Assembly (NCBI GenBank): GCA_009829735.1
Contig: CM020618.1
Location: forward strand, 5,702,882 to 5,766,881
Reading direction: 5' to 3'
Length of the DNA: 64,000 nt
DNA from: Pyropia yezoensis
Lineage: Eukaryota > Rhodophyta > Bangiophyceae > Bangiales > Bangiaceae
Part shown: piece by piece, positions 1 to 9,822 of the stretch
How positions within the stretch are numbered: position 1 is the stretch's first letter
Layout: the number at the start of each line of letters is the position of its first letter
Position numbers and translations under genes: made by a program
The notes under the pieces: model-generated
The model's database searches: none
Told to the model about the DNA's origin: nothing
The model's input: the letters and a program-made list of their open reading frames with translations, nothing else

Positions 1-138
1 GGCGGTCAACGTGACCGCCTCCACATCCGCGTTACGTACTCGATGGGGGACAGCAAGTCGCGCCCCCACCGCCGAGACGTGCGTTTACGCACCCCCTCAA
101 AGGGCCGACCGGGTCGGTCGGAACTGAGGAGAGGGGAA
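1..138 (+). mobile_element. 3' end of internal region of a family B gypsy element, with polypurine tract
   Basis: This short stretch ends in a purine-rich run (about 124-138) directly before an LTR in the same orientation, as expected for the polypurine tract that primes plus-strand DNA synthesis. It starts with a perfect hairpin of 8-bp arms at 1-19, like those found throughout the retroelements in this window. The rest of this element lies left of the window, and no coding domain is visible here. Confidence 0.5.
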
Positions 139-622
139 AGTGGCAGTATTGACCCCCAGGTAGGGGAGCAACACGTGCCATGCAAGGGGCGGCAGTCCAC
201 TAGCCTGATCCGTTCCTTCCCCTGCATTTGGGTCCATATTCCCTAAGTTTGAGATAGTTAGCTTAGTAGTAAATCCAACTTGGATTTGAGGGTTTTCTGC
301 ATTTATCGTCTTGAATTTTCGTGTGGCCCGGTGGGCAGGTGCTTAGGTGGGAGATTCTGAGTGGCGAGATTCTGAGTGGCGAGATTCTGAGTGGACCCTG
401 GGGGGATAAGGGGAGGGACAGCGGGGCTTGGCCCTGCGTCCCCGTCCCGACCAAGAAACTGTTGGACCACACACCATCCTCTTGTTTGTCCGTGGGGGGT
501 TTGCCCCACAACAGGGACAGAGTGTGTGCGACTTGCACTTCTTCCGGTTCCCCCGACATGGGAGGCAGCCCGTGCACACCGCCCCAACTTGGGTGCCGTG
601 TGTGCATGTGGTTTGTGCCACA
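139..622 (+). repeat. 3' LTR of a family B gypsy element
   Basis: It is nearly identical to the LTR at 28125-28593. It ends in TTGTGCCACA and starts AGTGGCAG, one base from the TGTGGCAG start of the other copy. It carries three tandem copies of a 15-bp unit (GATTCTGAGTGGCGA) near 353-394, against two in the other copy, so the length difference is mostly repeat number. The polypurine tract just upstream marks it as a 3' LTR rather than a solo LTR. Confidence 0.75.
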
Positions 623-1030
623 CAGCACAAAAAAATAGGCGAGGTGAGCGACAATTGCTGAGGCGGGGCGGGGGGAAAGGGCCGAGGGATGGGTGCAGCG
701 TGTGGTGCTGAGCGGCCCAGCGAGACATCTTCCCGTCCGTGAGCCGCACTGTGATTGGCTGTCGTCGCGCGACACGTGGTGCCCGGTCACAAGTGGTGCC
801 CGGTCGACCACCGCGGGTTGCGGCCCCGTGGCCGATTTACGCACCTACGCGGGGGTGCACCGCGAGAGGAGTCACAGATCTGTTCGTCCTGGGCACACGA
901 CGACGGCACACACCGACCCGCGAGCCACTGTCGTTGTCGAAGACGTCTATTCCATTTCCAGTCCCTTCCCGCTCGGTGTCCATTCCCTGTCCCTGTGCCT
1001 CGGCGGTACCCATCGCCTGTACCCGCGACC
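623..1030. other. Spacer, no gene recognised
   Basis: This GC-rich sequence has open frames in several registers, but none has recognisable motifs or convincing composition. It may hold the promoter or 5' leader of the ORF starting at 1031. Confidence 0.4.
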
Positions 1031-1492
1031 ATGCCGCGTCGGTCGATGCATACGTACAACGGCTGCGCTATTTACGGGGCCGCCAAAACCTTTGTTCGCA
1101 TGCTGCGGTTCTTGGGCCTTGTGACGGGTGGCCCCGGCAACACCTCCTCGCGGGTCAACGACGTTACGTCATCGCGCAGACGTAGCCGTATGGCTGATGC
1201 GGCGATCTTTATCGCGGTGCAATGGGCCAACACGTACGGCTCTCCTCGCCTAGACAGCGGCGAGCCTGACTCGTCGGTGCGGGAAGAGCCGGTATCGGCG
1301 GAACATGTGCCGTCTGCCGTGCTCATTGCCTGTCGGGCTGTATGCCGCTACCTGCAGCAATCGGGCCTGACGCCGCGGGGGGTGGCAGCAGACGAGGAGC
1401 CTCTTCAACTAATCTCCTCTGTGGTGGCCTTCAACCAGGCCGACGGTCTGGCCGTTGCGATTTCCGAGCTGAACCTGCGGGCTGTGTGGTAA
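1031..1492 (+). CDS. Unrecognised 153-aa protein, possibly continuing in frame to 1696
   Basis: The frame is also open upstream to 755, but composition becomes protein-like from the ATG at 1031, after an Arg/Pro/Ser-rich stretch that looks untranslated. The product has a basic N-terminus, a central Met-Ala-Asp-Ala-Ala helix-like stretch and a C-terminal mixed hydrophobic region ending in Arg-Ala-Val-Trp. I do not recognise a family. TAA at 1490-1492 closes it, but the same frame then stays open to TAG at 1694 with natural composition (a Tyr-Asp-Leu-Phe-Asp-Val stretch and a Glu-Glu-Tyr-Phe run). The sequence at the stop reads TG|GTAAGAC, a plausible 5' splice site, so a small intron or a nonsense mutation could separate two coding parts. 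Function unknown. Confidence 0.4.
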   Translation: MPRRSMHTYNGCAIYGAAKTFVRMLRFLGLVTGGPGNTSSRVNDVTSSRRRSRMADAAIFIAVQWANTYGSPRLDSGEPDSSVREEPVSAEHVPSAVLIACRAVCRYLQQSGLTPRGVAADEEPLQLISSVVAFNQADGLAVAISELNLRAVW

Positions 1493-3415
1493 GACGCCCA
1501 CCCCCCGCGCGGACCCGTGCCGCCACCCGGGGCTGCGGAAGCATCGGCAATGCGACGCTGTGTGGACGCAGCCAAGGCGCCCATTTATGGCACGGACAGG
1601 CCACCGCCGTCGGCACTCCAGCCCCCGTACGATTTGTTTGATGTGAGTGGGTATCCCAAGGAGGAGTATTTCTCTGGCACCCCGACGTCTCCGTAGCGTG
1701 TCCACCTCGCCGATGGAGGTGGTAGGTCCGCATGAAGGATGTGCTTTGGGGTTTAACGGCCGGATGGGTTTTCATAGGAACGTGTCAAGAGAGGTATGGC
1801 GGTGTGAGTTCTCCGCATTCCCAGCCGCGACTCCCCGACTCAGTAAAGGGACCGTGAGGCCAATAACGTGCGGACCGACGCCAGAAAGCCCCATCAGCTG
1901 CAGCTCCGCATTTAGCAAGACAGAGACCTGGCGTGTGGCCTGGTCCTGCGATCTTGTGACGGCCAAGGACGGGCTTGGAAAACCGTCGGTCGGGAGTGGA
2001 AGGGGAAGGGGAAGCTGCTCCTTCCCCATCTGGGCGTGGGGAGGGCCGCCTGATTGGCGAGTGGGTCGCTGGTCGTGGCTGCGGCATGGTCAGCATTGAT
2101 TGTCCTCCCCTTCTCCCCCCTGGCGGACACGCCCGGTAACGGGGCATTGCCCGGCTTGCTGGGGCGGGACTTGCGGACTTTGCACTGGCGGGATTTTGGC
2201 GGGACAAGCGGCGGTGGGCGCCGGTCGAGCCGTTTCATCTGCGGGGTGGCCTGCTGGCCAGGTCGTGCCACCTTGCTCCCCTCCGTAGCTCTCCCGCGGC
2301 CTGGGGTGTGCGGCTGGCCCTACGGTCCGCCGCGCGCACCTGACCGTTTCTTCTGTTGCGGCCGGTCGTTGCCACCCACCTCGGCTTGGTGACGGCGCCC
2401 CACATATCTCTGCTCGGTGACGGCGCCCGCCCGCCGCTCCGGAGCCTACCGGCCGCACGCTGCCCCCTTTTCCTACTTGGCGGCCGCCCCTGCAAGCCGA
2501 GGCCGCCCCCCCGATGGGCGGCAGCATCTTTTTGCTTGCCCCACGCCCCTTTCCTCCCCGCGCTGGGTGGCGCGCTGCCGGGTCGGGTGCCCCTTCTCCT
2601 TGCTTGTTTGAAGATGGTTTCTCACCTCTGCTTGGTTGGTTTTTCTTTCAACCAACTCCTGACTCAGTCATGCGATAAAGTCTGCGATACTGGCACACCG
2701 ACCCCCCTCCAGCTACTGTAGGTAAACGTGCTTTGTTATAATTACCGACTGCCACGTCCGTCGCCTCCACCGACTGCCACGTCCCGGGTGGCCGGTGCAC
2801 GCATAATGGATATGCGGCGACCCGGCCGGGTGGGGATCCGGCCAGCCGCGTCCGCGAAAGACTTTGCCGTGGGCAGCTCCCCGCCTGCGGTCGCCCGCGA
2901 CCGGACACAGAGTGGGTGACCCCTGCACGGCCCACGACGAGGCGTCGTCCACCGTCATGGTGTGGGTCGTCCCCTTCCCGCCCCATCCTCGCCGCGCGAC
3001 TTCCACCCCGAGTGTGCGGAGTGTGCACACGGCCGGCGCACGTGAGGTAGCAAAAGGGATGTACAATCAGAACGCTTTTTGTTGTGGATGGGGGATGTGA
3101 GCGGGCCGCCACGGGGTCCAAGTGCCCAACGCTTTGGCGGCACGGACTGGCGGGGCGGTTGCTCTGCCATCCCGTACGCACTCCACATGCTGCCGTCCTC
3201 GACGCCTGTCGCCGAGGCCGTCCACGACAGTCAAACCTCTCCAGTAGCACCTCCAACCCCCACCCCGCACCTGCCCGCCCCCCCCATCCCCCCCCCCCAC
3301 CTCCCCCCCCTCTCCCCCCCCTCTTTCCCCCCCCCCCCCGGCCACCATACCGATCTCACCCACACGGTGCGGATGGTACTCCTCAGCGGACCATGAACGG
3401 AGCACCCCTCGGGTG
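1493..3415. other. Intergenic GC-rich region with dispersed repeat and poly-C tract
   Basis: After the possible second exon (to 1696) I see no convincing gene. It holds one copy of a dispersed module (2724-2900) and a C-rich tract interrupted by single other bases near 3278-3345, just downstream of the minus-strand gene ending at 3416. Open frames here look like by-products of high GC. Confidence 0.4.
2724..2900. repeat. Dispersed module, copy 1
   Basis: It shares about 130 bp at high identity with 13020-13152: both contain CCGGTGCACGCATAATG, GCGGCGACCCGGCCGGG and GGGGATCCGGCCAGCCGCG in the same order. A second block (AACGTGCTTTGTTAT) lies upstream in both, at 2726-2740 and 12960-12974. In both places a poly-C tract follows, then the 3' end of a minus-strand gene. 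Confidence 0.7.
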
Positions 3416-5587
3416 TCACAAGTGGTCCTCGTACCACTGCGCGAGGCGTCGCCTATTGGAGACTGCGACGGAGATTGCGTCACGCTCGGCCGCCCCCTGT
3501 TCCCTTGTCCGCCACCATTCGATGGAGCGCGGCGGTGGAGCTGGCCGACGTGGAACCGCAACCAGTGGCCGACGGGGCACCATACTCTTCACGACGCACA
3601 TCAGGTCGCGGCGCTCGGATTGGATGTGTGGGTTGCAGTACGGCACACGGTCGCAGCCCGCGAGGCAGCCCAGCGAGTTGGCCGATAGGCCCCTGTCGCC
3701 AGACACAAACCAGATGCGCGCCCTCGAGTCGAGCAGCGCGTCGAGCCGGCCGACGGCGACGGCGAGGGCAATGTCCGCCGCGTTCTTGTCGTCAGTCGCA
3801 GAAGTCCAGCCAAGGCGGCCGCCTTCCGCTAGGCGGGCAAGCGCGGGCGGGAGCCGGACGACACCCCCCGCACCGGGCTTGCCAAACAGGCTGGGAACGC
3901 CGCTGGCCTTGATGGTCACCAGCACTCCGACCGCAGAGTAAAGTCCCTCTGGCAGCTCTTTCAACAGACAGGAGAAGTTGTCAGCGTCCAGCGCGATGAG
4001 CGCCAGTAGTCCGTCCACGTCCAGTGTAGAGTCGACAAGGTCGCGTGCGTTGGGGGCCAAAAGACTCCGGATGTGCGATTCCGCGGAAAGCGGCTGCATC
4101 AACAGCGGCCGCGGCACTCGACGCGTCGTACAGGCCGGCTGTTTGTCACGTTCGTTAGTCGGGAACTCCAATTCAATGAACCAGTTGACCGTCGGGGGTG
4201 GGTCGCCGCGCTCGTCCATGGGCGTTGTGCCGCCGAAGCACTTCCAGCACGTCAGACGGCAAGTGGACCCGCTGTCCGTGCGACTTGCAACGTGGGACGA
4301 TGCTAGGCCGTCGCCAAGAGCGTCGACTTGGCCACCACCACCGCTGCCGTCACGCCGCCAGTCGCTGCCGTTGCTCCTGCCGGCAGAATTCCGCGCCTGG
4401 CTGCAACCGCCGTTACCACCGCCGCCCCCGCTGCCGCTGTACGATCCCCAGCCACCGCTACGGGGGGGTCCTTCGTGGAGACCACCACCGCTGCGACGAT
4501 CGTCGTTCGCGGGGCCGCACGCGGGGCCGTACTTGCGGCCGTGACCACCAGCACCACTGCCGCCGTGGCCGCCGATGTTGTCGTAGCCGCCGCCCCAACA
4601 ACTGCCGCCGGCAAAGGTGAGTCCTGCGTGGAGACCACCACCACCACCACCGCTGCCGCCGTGGCCACCGGCGTTGTCGTGATCGGCGTTGTACCCCCCG
4701 GCGTTGTTGCAGTCGTCTGGGTAGCCGCGGCCACCCCTGCCGCCGTGAGCGCCGGCATTGTGGCGCTCGTCGCGGTAGCCACCGCCGTCGCATCCACCGT
4801 CGCCGCGGCCGCCGGTGTTGTCGTAGCCGCCGCCCCCCCAACCGTCGCCGCGGCCGCCAGTGTTGTCGTAGCCGCCGCCCCCCCAACAACTGCCGCGGCC
4901 GCCGGTGTTGTCGTACCCGCCGCCCCCCCACCCACTGCCGCGGCCGCCGGTGTTGTCGTACCCGCCGCCCCCCCACCCACTGCCGCGGCCGCCGGTGTTG
5001 TCGTACCCGCCGCCCCCCCAACCACTGCCGGGGACATTGTGGTGCTCGTCGCGGTAGCCACCACCGTCACCACCACCGTCGCCGCGGCCGCCGGTGTTGT
5101 CGTACCCGCCGCCACCCCACCCACTGCCGCGGCCGCCGGTGTTGTCGTACCCGCCGCCCCCCCACCCACTGCCGCGGCCGCCGGTGTTGTCGTAGCCGCC
5201 GCCCCCCACACCACTGCCGCGGACATTGTGGTGCTCGTCGCGGTAGCCACCACCATTACAACCACCGCCGCCGCGGCCGCCGGTGTTATCGTAGCCGCCG
5301 CCCCCCCCACCACTGCCGCCAGCATTGTGGCGCTCGTCGCGGTAGCCACAACCGTTGCCACCACCGTCACCGTCGCCGCCCTCTCGTCTGCCCTCTGCGT
5401 AACCACCGCCGCTGCTATCGTTGTCGTACCGGCCAGGAGGTCGCGCCCGGCCGGACAGGCCGTCGCTGTCGTAGTCATATGAGCCACACCCATGGTGGCC
5501 ACCAAAGCGGTCATCTTGCGTGGCGGCACGGTGCCGCGCTGCGTTGGCGTCGACAAGGGGCCCGTCGGGTGACGGGAAATACTTTTG
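3416..5587 (-). CDS. Gly-rich repeat protein with C-terminal NYN-like nuclease domain
   Basis: Read on the minus strand, the N-terminal half is about a dozen imperfect GGGGYDNTGGRG-type repeats alternating with GYRDE(R/H)HN units, an RGG-like composition typical of RNA-binding tails. A Cys cluster (C-x3-C-x2-C) follows, then a globular C-terminal domain of about 200 residues. That domain has LDADNF, then KNAADIALAV, then IWFVSGDRG, in the order and spacing of the NYN/PIN-like nuclease fold, where the three Asp residues would bind the catalytic metal. A metal-dependent RNase acting on RNA bound by the Gly-rich part is an inference. No in-frame ATG follows the TAG at 5588; the same frame continues upstream of that TAG (next entry), so the true start is probably further 5'. 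The gene ends in TGA at 3416. Another PIN-type family remains possible. Confidence 0.55.
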   Translation of the reverse strand, partial: QKYFPSPDGPLVDANAARHRAATQDDRFGGHHGCGSYDYDSDGLSGRARPPGRYDNDSSGGGYAEGRREGGDGDGGGNGCGYRDERHNAGGSGGGGGGYDNTGGRGGGGCNGGGYRDEHHNVRGSGVGGGGYDNTGGRGSGWGGGGYDNTGGRGSGWGGGGYDNTGGRGDGGGDGGGYRDEHHNVPGSGWGGGGYDNTGGRGSGWGGGGYDNTGGRGSGWGGGGYDNTGGRGSCWGGGGYDNTGGRGDGWGGGGYDNTGGRGDGGCDGGGYRDERHNAGAHGGRGGRGYPDDCNNAGGYNADHDNAGGHGGSGGGGGGLHAGLTFAGGSCWGGGYDNIGGHGGSGAGGHGRKYGPACGPANDDRRSGGGLHEGPPRSGGWGSYSGSGGGGGNGGCSQARNSAGRSNGSDWRRDGSGGGGQVDALGDGLASSHVASRTDSGSTCRLTCWKCFGGTTPMDERGDPPPTVNWFIELEFPTNERDKQPACTTRRVPRPLLMQPLSAESHIRSLLAPNARDLVDSTLDVDGLLALIALDADNFSCLLKELPEGLYSAVGVLVTIKASGVPSLFGKPGAGGVVRLPPALARLAEGGRLGWTSATDDKNAADIALAVAVGRLDALLDSRARIWFVSGDRGLSANSLGCLAGCDRVPYCNPHIQSERRDLMCVVKSMVPRRPLVAVPRRPAPPPRSIEWWRTREQGAAERDAISVAVSNRRRLAQWYEDHL
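4795..5310 (-). repeat. Tandem repeat encoding Gly-Tyr-Asp-Asn-Thr-Gly-Gly units
   Basis: Imperfect units of about 45 bp (core GGGGCGGCGGCTACGACAAC on the minus strand) are arrayed here with inserted blocks coding GYRDE(R/H)HN. Some neighbouring units, for example around 4910-5030, are almost identical, which points to recent unequal exchange. Confidence 0.7.
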
Positions 5588-5590
5588 CTA

Positions 5591-6592
5591 CTGCTGCCGA
5601 TGTTGCCCGTGCTGCCCGTGCTGTCCGTCGTCCTTTGACACCCGGAGCGGCTGCTCCTGCTGTTGCTCCTGAACCGGCACGTACGCTCCCATGATTGGCG
5701 CTGGGGGCGACGTTGTGCCGGACACGGCGGCTGCTGCGACCGACGCCGTAGACTCGAATGGCGGTGCCTCTGCTGCTCCAACCGGCGCAATGTCCGGTGT
5801 CGACGGTGACGCGCTTCCATCATCACCAGCCGCCTCGTCGGTAACTACTGACGTCGTTGGCAGTGGCACTCCCACCGCCACCGGGTTGCGGCCACCGACG
5901 GCGGTCGCCGATGCCTTGTCGGCTCGCGGCCACGGCGCACTCGCCGGCCTCAACGCCACCGCCGCTACCGTCGGGACGATAGGGGTGGCATACGCCGCGG
6001 TTCGGGACGCCGATGCGGTGGGTGCCGACGCCGCCGCAGCCAATGTGGGCGGTTTGGCCGGCGCCGCCTTATCGGCAGGCTCCGTCACCGCCGCCGGAGC
6101 TGGCTCCGCCGCACATGAGGTGCCCGGCCCCGCGACGGCCATTGTGCGGGCCACAGTGGTCACCGGCTTGTCTTCCTCGCCCAAGGCGGTCGCTCTCGCC
6201 GTGACAGTGCCGCCGGCCGCAGTGGTGACGGCCGCCGGCATGGCCTCCGACCTTGCGGCCTCTGTCGATGCAGAGGGCGGCAGCGAGTCCTGCGCCGTGG
6301 CAATGGCGGACGCTGGCGCCCCCATCATTGCCCCCATTACCGCCCTCGCAGCACCTGCGTGACCCGATGCGCGCATGGCGGTGAAAGCCGGGTGACCGCT
6401 TGTGGCGGCCAGAGCGCCCGCCGCTGCCGCCGCCACCGAGGCGGGCGGACCCGCCCGGTTTGTGTCGGCGGCGACGGGTACTGTGGCGGGCGCCGCCGTC
6501 GCCGTGGCCGAGCTGTTGTGTCCCACGCGGCCGAGGCAACGGCGGCTACCACTCCCGCCGCGCAAGCGTTGCGTGCTGCGACCTGCGCCCAA
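5591..6592 (-). CDS. Ala-rich segment in frame with the NYN gene, separated by one TAG
   Basis: This 334-codon Ala/Pro/Thr-rich frame ends in a Gln-rich stretch (QEQQQEQ, then QHGQHGQHRQQ). It is closed only by TAG at 5588-5590, after which the same frame reads on as Gln-Lys-Tyr-Phe into the NYN gene. Composition on both sides is natural for one protein, so I read it as an upstream part of the same gene. The TAG could be the 3' end of an intron whose length is a multiple of three (it follows CAG CAG), a nonsense mutation or a readthrough site. The low-complexity sequence gives no functional clue. Confidence 0.4.
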
Positions 6593-7492
6593 CGGCTCGC
6601 CGTACGTGGTGCGGCGGCCGGCAGCTCAGCAGCAGCAGAATCAGGTAGTGTGGCCGCCGCCGGCTCCACGTTCGCCGTTGCCCATATCGATGCCGAGTCG
6701 GCCCCTTTTGCCACGGCCTCTTGGTTGGGCGACACCGCTGCAACCGCCGCCGCGTCCGACTCAGACGGAGGCACCGGGGCTTTGGCCGAGGCCGCCGTCG
6801 CCGTGGCCCGATCAAGCACCGTCGCCGCAGGCACGTCTGCCACAGACAACGCCAAACCCGCAGCCGGCTCCCAAGGTCCCACCGCCGGCGCAGTCAGTCT
6901 CACTGCCGCCGTAGCAGCCGTGTCGGTGGCCGGCGCCACACGCGCCACCGGATCGGGCGGTCCCGCCAAGCCCATGGCGTTTGCCGACGTCCTCGCTGCG
7001 CCCGACTCGCGCGGAGGAGCAGGAGCGGCGTCTGCGGCCGCGACCGGCACCACCGGCTGTTGCGCTGCTGCTAACACAGCTGGTCCTGGGTCTGCCCTCC
7101 CTTGCACTGCGGCAACGGGTTGTTCCGTCGTGGGGGCAGCCGCGACTGCCATCGGCGGGGTGTACCCCGCGTCGGGCGCCGGCGGCCCAACCGCGGGCGC
7201 TGTCGGTCGCACTGTCATTCGCATAGCTGCGCAAGCTCGCGTCAGCTCGCGTCGACGGCGGCTCTTGCTGGGTCGCTTCGCAGACCGGTGCGTAGCTGCC
7301 GCTGCCGCCTTTGCCGATCCCGCCTCCGCGCTCCCAGGCGCGTCCGGAACAAGCGCCATGGGAGCGTGCACGTCTGACAGCGACGCCGGCGACCCGGCGG
7401 CGGACACGGCCGGTCCCACTGTGGCCCTCGTGGCGTCTTCGGCCCCAGTGTGGTCACGGGGGCGCTTGCACCCAGGGGTCTCCCATCCGTGC
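6593..7492 (-). other. Ala/Pro-rich linking region, frame uncertain
   Basis: The best protein-like reading on the minus strand changes register here relative to both neighbours (Ala, Pro, Thr and Val-rich, with several PTAPAVGP-like repeats). It probably belongs to the same long locus, with introns or frameshifts at its edges. Opposite-strand open frames look like by-products of base composition. Confidence 0.3.
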
Positions 7493-8899
7493 TCAGTTCT
7501 GCCAACTGCCGGGCCCCCACCTCCTCGCTTGCGCGTACACCGGCCGCAGCGGCCGCCGCGGGAGTCGTGCCGCCAGCCAACGGCGCCGCCACCGCCGCCG
7601 CCGCCGCCGGCACCGCCGGCACCGCCGTTGCCGGCACCGCCGCCGCCCTGCCCCTGCCGCGGCCGCCGCCGCGACGAGATCGCCCGCCGCCGGCTCCGCT
7701 GCTTCGAGAGTCGTGCAGCCAGCCAGCAGCGCCGGTGGCCGCGACACCGCCGCTGCCGCTGCTCCTGCCGCGACGGCCGCCGCTGCCACTGCCCCTGCCG
7801 CCGGCTCCGCTGCTGTGAGAGTCGTGCCACTAGCAAACGGTGCCGCCACCGCCGCCGGCACCGCCGCCGCCGCCGCCCCTGCCCTTGCCGCGGCCGCCGC
7901 CGTTGCCAGGTCGCCCACCGCCGGCGCTGCTGCTGCGCGTGGCACGCCAGAGGGCGGGGCGTCTGGCGGCGGCGGTAACGGGAGCGGTCGGACGCCGAGC
8001 CGCACCGCTGTGGCCGCCAGCGTCCGCTGGTGTTCCTGTAGGTAGGCGTGCGCCGCGCAGGCGCGCCCGTCTCGATCGGCATACAGGCGCTGCAGGCGGG
8101 CGGCGACGAGCGGCGGGCTGCGCTCCACCCAGGCGCGTCGACGTAGGACGCGCCGCTTGTTTCTCTCCGTCTGGCTCAGCACGTGGCCAGCCTCCCCCGG
8201 GGCCGCCTTCTCCGCCGGCGGTGGCAGTAGCTCTCCCCCCATGGACAGCATGACCCACCGCAGGTCACACTCAATCGCGTTGTGGGCGCGCGTTGGCCGA
8301 CTGGCGGGTGGCTCCAGCAGCGGAAAAGCCGCGACTGGCACCGGCAGCACGCCCGCGACACCGGCGGGAGCGGCGCCGCTGCCCGCAGCGGCGCCGTCTG
8401 CCACGCCCCCTCAGGGCGCCGGTGCGTCAGCGCCCCCCGCCGCTGCTGCCGCCGCGGCCGCCACTACGGGCGCCACCCCCGGCAGGGCGGCCGGCGTCAC
8501 CGCAGGCGCCTCTACCTGCACCACCGGCACCACCGCCGGCGCCGGCGTCATCACAGGCATCACCGCCGGCACCGCCACAGCCGGCGCCGGCGCCGCCACG
8601 GGCATCACAGCCGGCACCGCCACCACCGGCACCGGCGGCACCGCCGCCGCCTGCGGCACCGGCACCGGCGGCGCCACCACGGGCGTCACCGCCGCCACTA
8701 CCGGTACCGGCGGCGCCACCACAGGCGTCACCGCCGGCACCACCGGCACCGGCATCGACGGCACCGCCGGGGCGGCCGTCGCCCCCGCTGTTGAGGCAGG
8801 CGCGGAGGGCACGGCGCCCCCTCTGTGGCTGCTCCCCGCCACGCTGCTGCTGCTGCCGCCGCCTGCACGTGCCAAACGCGGGCGGCTACGTTTCCCCAT
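7493..8899 (-). CDS. N-terminal part of Ala-rich locus with a duplicated unknown domain
   Basis: The start is the ATG at 8897-8899 (Met-Gly-Lys-Arg-Ser-Arg-Pro-Arg), the start also conserved in the paralog at 27527. After a basic N-terminus and a Val/Pro/Ala repeat comes a conserved block of about 100 residues (from RPTRAHNAIECDLRW through RNKRRVLRRRAWVERSPP to HAYLQEHQRTLAATAVRLG). It is nearly identical to the paralog and rich in basic and aromatic residues. It matches no family I know. Ala-rich repeats follow. An in-frame TGA at 8411-8413 interrupts this copy where the paralog has an Arg codon, so this copy may be defective. It is the 5' part of the locus ending with the NYN domain, judging by strand and order. 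Confidence 0.45.
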
Positions 8900-9822
8900 G
8901 GTCCGGCGGGCGGGCTACGTGCGCGGGAGGGACAGCTTCGCCGTCGAGCAGCGCGTGGGTTTGCCTTGAGGGTAGGTGCATGTAAGGCCAGGGCACCCAG
9001 CACTGGCAACACAGAAGCAGAGTGGCGAGCGTGCGGGCGTGCCTGGCCGCCCTGTGCGTGACCGCCCGACAGCGATTGTGAGTCGGAGGGTCGGGGGAGC
9101 GTGCGGCACAGGCGTCCCGCTGTATGCCGACATGGCGTGCGGCCCAAATTTCGCGCGTTGCGGTGCTTGGCTGTGGTGGGCGGGGGCCCTGACCGTCGAC
9201 TCTCTCCCAAAGGCAGGGCACGAGTCACTCGCAAAAATATATACGGTTACCCGCTAAATCTACGCCAGACAGCCATGCTTTACAAAGCTTGCAATTCATT
9301 TTTTTGAAAGTTTCAACTGCTGCAAAATGTGAGCGACGACAATATCGGAGCGTTGCAAGGAGCACTCAGGTACGTGGCACATCGTGCGGGGGGGGAGCCC
9401 AGGGGGACAAAAATTTCCACAGACCCTGCCACGCCCGGCGTCGCGGCCGCGGCCGCGTACAGACGTACACGCATACTATTTGGCCGCCCAGTGCACTCGA
9501 CTCCACGCACGGTGCCGTCGCTCCAGCCGCCATCGTTGGCTCCCGTGCGTGTCTGCTTCCTTTCCACGCCCCCGCCCCCCTCTCCCGAGAGGGTCCCCAC
9601 CGTCCTCTGCTTGCACGTGCTCCGCCCACGGCGGCAGCGGCGGCGGTGGGGGCGGCGGTGGCCGGCTGCTGTTGTGGCGCCGGCTGAGGCAGTGGCGGCT
9701 GCCGTGCGCCCCCCCCCCCCCCCCCCTTCCCCCCCCCCCTTTCATCTACCATCAAGACTGACCGGTCCCTTGTACCGGCGCCACAACGGCCGTCTGCGCC
9801 GGGGGCGGGAGTGGCGACAAAG
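8900..9822. other. Divergent intergenic region with poly-C tract
   Basis: This region lies between the start of the minus-strand Ala-rich locus and the plus-strand protease gene, so it should hold both promoters. About the first 100 bp are duplicated at 27530-27680. A long C-rich tract lies near 9710-9742. I see no gene. Confidence 0.45.

Noticed and set aside
4328-5482. 384-codon plus-strand Ala/Val-rich ORF
   Set aside because: It is the complement of the Gly-Tyr-Asp-Asn repeat; the minus-strand frame leads into the NYN-like domain, the plus strand into nothing.
6359-8045. Long plus-strand Ala/Arg/Pro ORFs opposite the Ala-rich locus
   Set aside because: They are antisense reflections of GCC/GGC repeats; the minus strand has the conserved start, the conserved block and the matching paralog.
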